A DNA stretch of 10,432 nt from the NCBI GenBank assembly GCA_964396055.1, contig CAYNDV010000154.1:1-10432 (forward strand), in the 5' to 3' direction. Positions 5,858 through 10,432 of the stretch are shown here, piece by piece. This DNA comes from CAYJPV01 sp964396055. Its GTDB lineage: Bacteria > Acidobacteriota > Vicinamibacteria > Vicinamibacterales > JAKQTR01. A program made the position numbers and the translations under genes. Below the pieces are notes generated by a model. That model saw only the letters and a program-made list of their open reading frames with translations. It was not told the origin of the DNA and searched no databases. Numbering within the stretch: the stretch's first letter is position 1; every line of letters begins with the position of its first letter.

Positions 5858-6847
5858 ATGACCCTGGTCCGTCTGTTGACGGCCGCGCTGGCGGCGTCCC
5901 TCTGCGCGGGACCCGCGGCGGCTGCCCCGGCCGAATTGCCGAAACCTGCGTTGCTCGTTGTCAACAAGTCCGAAGCCACGCTGGCGATCGTCAATCCCGC
6001 GACCGGCCAGATCGTCGCGAAGGTGGCCACCGGCGAAGGCCCGCACGAGGTGGAGACCGACGGCACACGGGCGTTCGTGACCAACTACGGCACGGCGCAG
6101 GCGCCGGGCAACTCGATTTCGATCATCGACCTGGCGTCGCTCAAGGAAGTGCAACGGCTCGACCTCGGGCCAATCCGGCGGCCCCACGGGATCGTCCTGG
6201 CCGACGGCAAGCTGTACTTCACGGCCGAAACGAACCGGCTGGTCGGCCGCTTCGATCCGGCGACCGGCCATTTCGACTGGGTCATGGGCACGGGCCAGGC
6301 CGGCACTCACATGGTCTGGGTGCACGCATCGGGCTCGCCGGTCGCGACGACGAACATCGGGTCCGACAGCGTGACGGTCATCGAGCGCGGCGCGAACCCG
6401 ACGGCCTGGAACGTGACGCAGGTGGCGACGGGGAAGGGGCCCGAGGGGTTCGACGTATCCCCCGACGGGGCCGAGTTGTGGGCCGCGCACTCCCGCGACG
6501 GCGGCGTGTCGATCATCGACCTGGCGGCGAAGAAGGTCGTGCAGACGCTCGACCTGAAGACGAAACGGTCGAACCGCCTGAAGTTCACGCCGGACGGCCG
6601 GCTGGTGCTCATTTCGGACCTTGATACCGGCGACCTGGTCGTTGTTGACGCGAAGGCACGGACCGAGGTGAAGCGGGTGCCGCTGGGGCGCGCCCCGTCG
6701 GGCATCCTCGTCGTGCCGGACGGCTCGCGCGCCTACGTCGCGCTGACCGGCGACAACCAGCTGGCGGTGGTCGATCTCAGGACCTTCGCGGTGACGGGGA
6801 GAGTCGCGCTGGGCGCGGCGCCGGACGGCATGGCCTGGATCAAGTAA
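5858..6847 (+). CDS. Exported YVTN-type beta-propeller protein
   Basis: A 329-residue protein with an N-terminal signal peptide (about 1-22; one Arg, then the hydrophobic stretch LLTAALAASL, cleavage near AAA-APAE) followed by about seven blades of YVTN/NHL-like repeats. Repeat signatures include VAKVATGEGPHEVETDG, VSIIDLAAKKVVQTLDL, RSNRLKFTPDGRLVLISD, GRAPSGILVVPDGSRAYVAL and the closing GAAPDGMAWIK. Such propellers are periplasmic or secreted scaffolds or ligand-binding proteins. I see no c-type haem motif (CxxCH) and no quinoprotein cofactor motif, so a dehydrogenase role is not supported. The start has GGGAGAG at 5846-5852. Cys16 is not in a lipobox. The ABM-domain gene follows after 20 bp. 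Function unknown; the fold call is secure. Confidence 0.85.
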   Translation: MTLVRLLTAALAASLCAGPAAAAPAELPKPALLVVNKSEATLAIVNPATGQIVAKVATGEGPHEVETDGTRAFVTNYGTAQAPGNSISIIDLASLKEVQRLDLGPIRRPHGIVLADGKLYFTAETNRLVGRFDPATGHFDWVMGTGQAGTHMVWVHASGSPVATTNIGSDSVTVIERGANPTAWNVTQVATGKGPEGFDVSPDGAELWAAHSRDGGVSIIDLAAKKVVQTLDLKTKRSNRLKFTPDGRLVLISDLDTGDLVVVDAKARTEVKRVPLGRAPSGILVVPDGSRAYVALTGDNQLAVVDLRTFAVTGRVALGAAPDGMAWIK

Positions 6848-6867
6848 GGGTCACACGGGAGCAGACG

Positions 6868-7230
6868 ATGGCAGACAGCAAGGTGTGGTTCGTGGTGTCG
6901 CTGACGATCAACCCGGGGCAGTTCGAGACGTTCGATCGGCTGTCGCGCCAGATGAGCGCCGAGACGGCGAAGGAGCCGGGCACGCAGGCGTACACGTGGT
7001 GCCTGAGCGACGACCGGAGCCAGTGCAAGCTCGTCGAGGAGTACGTCGACAGTGCCGCCGTCATGGCGCACATCACCGGCCCCGTCGTCCAGCAGCTCCT
7101 GCCCCAGTTGCTGCAGGTGTCGGCCATCAGCGGGTTCGAGGTGTACGGGAACCCGGGTCCCGAAGGATCGGCCGCGCTGACATCGGTCGGCGCGACCATC
7201 TTCGGGTTCTACCAGGGGTTCAGCCGGTAG
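6868..7230 (+). CDS. Small ABM (antibiotic biosynthesis monooxygenase)-fold protein, YgiN-like
   Basis: A 120-residue soluble protein without signal peptide. The pattern is that of the dimeric alpha/beta ABM fold: a first strand (VWFVVSLTIN), the PGQFETFDRLSRQMSAETAKEPGTQAY segment in which a helix leads to the conserved E-x-G, the strand YTWCLSDD, then CKLVEEYVDSAAVMAHITGP with its helix, and a last strand SGFEVYGNP. Family members include quinol monooxygenases and many uncharacterised proteins. No residue here fixes a substrate. The start is set by GGGAG at 6857-6861 with a 6-base spacer. It lies 20 bp behind the beta-propeller gene, probably in one transcript; the propeller is exported while this protein should stay in the cytoplasm. 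The C-terminal 25 residues or so extend beyond the core domain. Confidence 0.8.
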   Translation: MADSKVWFVVSLTINPGQFETFDRLSRQMSAETAKEPGTQAYTWCLSDDRSQCKLVEEYVDSAAVMAHITGPVVQQLLPQLLQVSAISGFEVYGNPGPEGSAALTSVGATIFGFYQGFSR

Positions 7231-7241
7231 CGGTCTTCGTG

Positions 7242-7255
7242 ACGCCGGCGGGCGT
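7242..7255. terminator. Weak candidate hairpin between convergent ABM and peptidase genes
   Basis: ACGCC (7242-7246) and GGCGT (7251-7255) form a 5-bp stem with loop GGCG in the 34-bp gap where the two genes converge. No T-tract follows on either strand. Position is the main argument that it ends transcripts. Confidence 0.2.
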
Positions 7256-7264
7256 GACGCGGGC

Positions 7265-8962
7265 CTAGCGGTCCGCCAGCAGCCACGCGGCCGCAAACGC
7301 GAGGCGCTGCATCTTCAGCACCTGCGCGGGGTCCACCTGGTCGGCCGTGTCGGACGACTCGTGGTAGCCGTCGAAGTAGTTGCCGAAGAACCGCACGTAC
7401 GGGCGGCCCCGGCGGGCGAACGCGCGATAATCACTGCCGCCGCTCTTGCCGTCGCTGCGATCGAGGTGCAGCGCCACGCCCGTGCCGCGGGCCGCGAGCG
7501 TGAGCGCGGCATCGAGTTCGGGCCGGCCGGCGGGCAGTCCCACCTCGAGGAAATCCACGGTCTTCACCCGGGCCAGGAACTCGCCGCCCTTCTCGAGCTT
7601 CGTGTCGGCTACGAGCTGCCGGATCTCCTCGGGCTTCCAGGGATGCCCGATCATGTCCAGGTTCAGATAGGCCGCCGTCCGGTCGAGGGGCCACAAGGGG
7701 TGATCGACGTAGTATCGGGAGCCCAGGTGTCCTTCCTCCTCTCCTGTCCAGAAGAGGAACACGAGCGTGCGCTTCGGCCGGTGCGGCGCGGCGGCGAACG
7801 CCCGCGCGATTTCGACGAGCGCGGCCGTACCCGACGCATTGTCGTCGGCGCCGGGGTAGACGGTGTCGCCGATGCGGCCGAGGTGGTCCATGTGCGCCCC
7901 GACGAGCACGGCCTCGTCGCGCAGTGTCGGATCCGAGCCTGGGAGGACCGCGGCGATGTTGCGCCCCATCACCAGGCGCTCGTCGCCGGACACCTGCAGC
8001 CTGATCGTGACGCCTGGCAGGGGCCGGGGCGCTGCGGTACGGGCCGTCGCCATCGAGAGGCCGGCGCTGCGCAGGATGGCGTCGCCGACGGCGGCCGAGA
8101 CGCGCACGACGGGCAGCGTGGTGTCTGCGCCGGCCTCATACGGCAGGAAGTAGCGCTCGGCGGGCGCGGCTGTGCCGGCCGCCAGCACCGAGGGGAACCC
8201 GGGGCCTTCGATGGCCACGACGGCGCGGGCGCCGAGCTGGCGCGCGAGGGCGGCCTTGGCCTCGAAGCGCCGGCGGGCGCTCTCGGCTGCATAGCGCGCG
8301 AGCAGCGGCTTCGCCTGCCAGTCCGCGCCGTCGGGCACGCCCGCCAGGAGCACCACAATCCGATCCTGCACGGCCAGGTTCGCGTAGTCGTCGCGCGCGG
8401 GCGCCGGCTCGCGGATGCCGAACGACACGAACACGGCCGAGCCGGACACCGATCCCGGGGCCGCCTCCTCGAACAGGCAGTCCACGCCCGCCACGAACCG
8501 CCGCGTCCCGGAGCCGTCTGTGCCGGCCGTCGAGACGCTGAGCTCGCCGCGCGGCCTCGTGATCTCCCGTATCGGCACCGGGTGGAAGTACGCGGAGGTG
8601 GCCGCGGCCGCGTGCGGCAGCGGGGAGGCCGGCGCGGGGCCGAGCGGCTGCAGCCCCATGACGGCGAGCGACGACGCGACGTAGTCGGTCGTGGCGTCGA
8701 GGCCGCGCTGGCCGAGGCCGCGGCCCTCGAACCCCGGGGACGACAGGGCCGCGATGTGCGCGCCGACGGCGGTCGGCGTCATTCCCGTCAGGGCCGCTTC
8801 GAGAGCCGGCGGCAGCGGTGCGGCGTCGCCGGGGAACACGAAGTCGCCGGCGACGGACGCCGGGGGCGGCGCGCCCTGTCCCGCGAGTCCGGGCGCGAGT
8901 CCGGGCGCGATCCCGGCCGCCAGCATGGCGGAGAGCAGCAGGCGTCGCATGCGCGGTGTCAC
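7265..8962 (-). CDS. Exported M28-family zinc metallopeptidase
   Basis: A 565-residue secreted or periplasmic aminopeptidase-type enzyme. Seen: a signal peptide (about 1-30; Arg-Arg then a hydrophobic run), a PA-like inserted domain (about 140-300), and the M28 catalytic domain. The di-zinc set is complete: His357 in AHMDHLG, Asp373 in GADDNASG, catalytic Glu408 and ligand Glu409 in TGEEEGHLGS, Asp436 in LNLDMIG, and His534 in GYHESSDTADQVD. It should remove N-terminal residues from peptides outside the cytoplasm. The GTG at 8960-8962 is chosen because AAGGAG at 8969-8974 lies six bases upstream; the in-frame ATG at 8948-8950 would be 18 bases from it. It follows the YfcC-family gene by 17 bp and is almost certainly co-transcribed. 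The hydrophobic part of the signal peptide is encoded by a 12-bp tandem repeat. Confidence 0.93.
   Translation of the reverse strand: MTPRMRRLLLSAMLAAGIAPGLAPGLAGQGAPPPASVAGDFVFPGDAAPLPPALEAALTGMTPTAVGAHIAALSSPGFEGRGLGQRGLDATTDYVASSLAVMGLQPLGPAPASPLPHAAAATSAYFHPVPIREITRPRGELSVSTAGTDGSGTRRFVAGVDCLFEEAAPGSVSGSAVFVSFGIREPAPARDDYANLAVQDRIVVLLAGVPDGADWQAKPLLARYAAESARRRFEAKAALARQLGARAVVAIEGPGFPSVLAAGTAAPAERYFLPYEAGADTTLPVVRVSAAVGDAILRSAGLSMATARTAAPRPLPGVTIRLQVSGDERLVMGRNIAAVLPGSDPTLRDEAVLVGAHMDHLGRIGDTVYPGADDNASGTAALVEIARAFAAAPHRPKRTLVFLFWTGEEEGHLGSRYYVDHPLWPLDRTAAYLNLDMIGHPWKPEEIRQLVADTKLEKGGEFLARVKTVDFLEVGLPAGRPELDAALTLAARGTGVALHLDRSDGKSGGSDYRAFARRGRPYVRFFGNYFDGYHESSDTADQVDPAQVLKMQRLAFAAAWLLADR
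8883..8918. repeat. Three 12-bp tandem repeats inside the M28 signal peptide
   Basis: GCGAGTCCGGGC at 8883-8894 and again, identical, at 8895-8906, then the variant GCGATCCCGGCC at 8907-8918. On the coding (minus) strand they encode GIAP, GLAP and GLAG. The unit is four codons, so copy changes would lengthen or shorten the signal peptide core without shifting the frame. Confidence 0.7.
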
Positions 8963-8968
8963 GATGGT

Positions 8969-8974
8969 CTCCTT
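8969..8974 (-). promoter_or_regulatory. Shine-Dalgarno site selecting the GTG start of the M28 peptidase
   Basis: AAGGAG on the minus strand, six bases before GTG at 8962 and 18 before the alternative ATG. It lies in the 17-bp gap after the transporter stop, a layout typical of co-translated operon genes. Confidence 0.75.
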
Positions 8975-8979
8975 CCGCC

Positions 8980-10401
8980 TCACTCGTAGGTGAACAGCAG
9001 CACCGGCGGGATGAGCAGCAGGAAGCTCAGTGCCACCAGGATGAGCATCAGGGGGAGGAACCAGCGCGCCCACCGCTCCCACGGGATCTTCGCGGCGCCG
9101 AGCACGCCCATCGTGACGGCGCTCGTCGGCAGGATCGGGTTGACGAACTCGCAGAGCAGGAACGCGTAGACGGCCGTCTGCCGCGTGATGCCCACCAGGT
9201 CCGCCAGCGGGGCCATCACGGGCATCGTCAGGGCCGCCTGCGCCGTGCCCGAGTGCAGGAAGAAGTTGATCACGCACTGGATGAGGAACATCACCTGCGC
9301 GATGACGCCCAGGGGCAGCACGGAGAGCGTGCCCGAGGCGCTGTAGAGGATGGTGTCGAGGATCAGGGCCTCCTGGGCGATCACGAGCAGCGCCCGCGCG
9401 CAGGCGATGATGAAGACCACGCCCACCATGTCCTTGGCGCCCGTGACGAACGTGCGCGCCATCCGGCTGGGCCCGAGCCCGCCGGCCAGGCCGAGCACGA
9501 TGCCCATGCCCAGGAAGAGCATGGCGATCTCCTCGATGTACCACTTCCACGCCAGCACGCCGACGACCAGCAGCAGCATCGAGGCGACGAAGATGGAGAT
9601 GGTGAGCGCGTGCCGGACGTCCCAGCGGTCGTCGTCCGTGCCGTGGGGTTCGAGCGCCTCGCGCTCGAGATCGATGTCGCGGACGGGGCTGAGGTCCGGG
9701 TTCCGCTTCACGCGGCGGGCGTACCACATCACGTAGGCGACCATCACGGCGGTGCCGATGACCCACGAGATCATGCGGTAGCCGAGGCCCGAGTAGAGCG
9801 GCACCCCGGCGATGCTCTGGGCGATGCCGACGGTGAACGGATTGAAGAACGCGGCGGCGAAGCCGGCGGCGGCGCCCAGGAACGGGATCGCCGTGCCGAC
9901 AATCGAGTCGTAGCCGAGGCGGCGGGCCAGGGGAATGAAGATGAGGATGAACGGGATGACCTCCTCGGACATCCCGAAGATCGAGCCGGCGAGCGAGAAC
10001 ACCGTCATCATCACGGGAATCAGCAGCACCTCGAGCCGCGGCCGCCTGGTGAGGGTGCCGGTGATGCGCCGGATGCCGAACTCGACCGCGCCCGTCTCCT
10101 GGAAGATGGCGAAACTGCCGCCGATCATCAGCAGGAAGCAGATGAGCAGCGCGCCGTCGAGGAATCCCCGGATGGGCGCGGCCAGGACCATCTGCGGGCC
10201 GAGGTAGACCTTCTCGACCTGCTGGTAGGTGCCGGCCACCGTGACCGTGCGGCTGCCCTGGCTGGTCTCGACCTTCATTCGCTGGTACTGGCCCGACGGC
10301 ACCAGCCACGACAGCGCGAGCACGAGCACGACGAGCGCCATCACCACCACGAGGGTGTGCGGCATGGAGAGGCGTCTGTAAATCGGTGTCTGTGTGGTCA
10401 T
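8980..10401 (-). CDS. YfcC-family membrane transporter (DcuC/ArsB-NhaD-type ion transporter superfamily)
   Basis: A polytopic inner-membrane protein of 473 residues. Family blocks seen: SMPHTLVVVMALVVLVLALSW (first helix), a periplasmic loop, LLICFLLMIGGSFAIFQETGAVEFGI, FGMSEEVIPF, the LGYDSIVGTAIPFLG and FFNPFTVGIAQSIAGVPLYSG half, then NFFLHSGTAQAALTMPVMAPLADLVG and FVNPILPTSAVTMGVLGAAKIPW in the second half. The two asparagine-proline or serine-glycine hairpins mark the inverted-repeat fold. Relatives are annotated as putative basic amino acid or C4-dicarboxylate carriers; the substrate here is unknown. Start chosen at 10399-10401, which places PIYRRLSMPHTL just before the first helix as in E. 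coli YfcC; the Shine-Dalgarno is poor. An upstream ATG at 10431 would read through a REP-like palindrome and is disfavoured. The secreted M28 peptidase follows 17 bp behind, suggesting uptake of peptide-derived amino acids. Confidence 0.9.
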   Translation of the reverse strand: MTTQTPIYRRLSMPHTLVVVMALVVLVLALSWLVPSGQYQRMKVETSQGSRTVTVAGTYQQVEKVYLGPQMVLAAPIRGFLDGALLICFLLMIGGSFAIFQETGAVEFGIRRITGTLTRRPRLEVLLIPVMMTVFSLAGSIFGMSEEVIPFILIFIPLARRLGYDSIVGTAIPFLGAAAGFAAAFFNPFTVGIAQSIAGVPLYSGLGYRMISWVIGTAVMVAYVMWYARRVKRNPDLSPVRDIDLEREALEPHGTDDDRWDVRHALTISIFVASMLLLVVGVLAWKWYIEEIAMLFLGMGIVLGLAGGLGPSRMARTFVTGAKDMVGVVFIIACARALLVIAQEALILDTILYSASGTLSVLPLGVIAQVMFLIQCVINFFLHSGTAQAALTMPVMAPLADLVGITRQTAVYAFLLCEFVNPILPTSAVTMGVLGAAKIPWERWARWFLPLMLILVALSFLLLIPPVLLFTYE

Positions 10402-10405
10402 ACCT

Positions 10406-10427
10406 AAAATGGGGCCAGGCCCCTTTT
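10406..10427. repeat. REP-like palindrome in the leader of the YfcC-family gene
   Basis: AAAA-T-GGGGCC, a central A, then GGCCCC-T-TTTT: symmetric over 22 bases apart from the T/T pairs at 10410 and 10424. On the plus strand it looks like a GC stem followed by four Ts, as in an intrinsic terminator, but no plus-strand gene ends here. I recall very similar short palindromes scattered through genomes that carry REP-associated transposases; that is recollection, not a search. It starts five bases upstream of the chosen ATG, an odd place for a hairpin. Confidence 0.55.
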
Positions 10428-10432
10428 GCATT

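Noticed and set aside
5903..5908. Possible lipoprotein cysteine (Cys16) in the beta-propeller signal peptide
   Set aside because: The residues before Cys are Ala-Ser-Leu; a lipobox needs Leu at -3 and Ala or Gly at -1. An ordinary signal peptidase I site follows.
7265..10309. A single 1014-codon minus-strand open frame spanning the M28 peptidase and most of the YfcC-family gene
   Set aside because: Only the first 1698 bases from the stop encode the peptidase. The upstream part is Arg/Pro/Gly/His-rich out-of-frame reading of the transporter gene, open because of high GC. A strong ribosome site and signal peptide mark the real start at 8962.
8818..10407. A 529-codon plus-strand frame antisense to the YfcC-family gene
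   Set aside because: Glu/Arg/His-rich composition typical of the antisense frame of a hydrophobic GC-rich gene; no recognisable domain.
10402..10431. Longer start for the YfcC-family protein (MQKGPGPILG)
   Set aside because: Those codons come from the palindrome at 10406-10427 and have no counterpart in the family.
1..10432. CRISPR arrays, tRNA or rRNA genes, insertion sequences, phage or toxin-antitoxin genes
   Set aside because: No regular spacer-repeat series, no cloverleaf-like sequence, and no transposase, integrase or toxin-type protein among the plausible frames.

Overview
The window is gene-dense, roughly two-thirds G+C, with short intergenic gaps, clear Shine-Dalgarno sites for most genes, and short hairpin repeats between genes. 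The gene content (quinol-type NO reductase with a sigma-54 NorR, AbgT and YfcC transporters, a secreted M28 peptidase, a YVTN beta-propeller) fits a free-living environmental bacterium. A soil Acidobacteriota of the Vicinamibacteria type is my best guess, from composition and the style of the intergenic repeats. That is inference; nothing here is a decisive taxonomic marker.

Region 1 (about 1-3513) is a nitric oxide response locus. On the minus strand, ric (ytfE/scdA/dnrN type iron-sulfur cluster repair di-iron protein) is followed by norB/norZ, a quinol-dependent NO reductase cut off by the left window edge. Divergent from them on the plus strand is norR, an NO-sensing sigma-54 enhancer-binding activator. 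The 126-bp spacer holds a good sigma-54 -24/-12 promoter reading toward ric-norB, which is what NorR would need. A strong GC hairpin sits between ric and norB, just before the norB Shine-Dalgarno. The circuit is: NorR senses NO, sigma-54 RNA polymerase is activated, qNor removes NO, and Ric repairs damaged Fe-S clusters.

Region 2 (3503-5762, minus strand) holds an AbgT-family transporter, preceded by a YbaK/EbsC-type aminoacyl-tRNA deacylase. norR and the transporter converge on two tandem copies of a 24-bp hairpin repeat, and each gene's stop codon lies inside one copy. A near-perfect 10-bp-arm palindrome lies between the deacylase and the transporter.

Region 3 (5763-7230, plus strand) has a consensus -10 box, then an exported YVTN-type beta-propeller protein and, 20 bp later, a small ABM-fold protein. 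They are probably one transcript of unknown role.

Region 4 (7265-10432, minus strand) is a two-gene unit: a YfcC-family membrane transporter followed 17 bp later by an exported M28 zinc peptidase. Together they suggest extracytoplasmic peptide cleavage and uptake of the products. A REP-like palindrome lies at the right edge, in the leader of the YfcC gene.

I see no tRNA, rRNA, CRISPR array, insertion sequence or phage gene. No gap exceeds 300 bp. Most of the window is recognisable housekeeping or stress biology; the novelty is in the small intergenic structures and the unassigned propeller/ABM pair rather than in a new multi-gene system.
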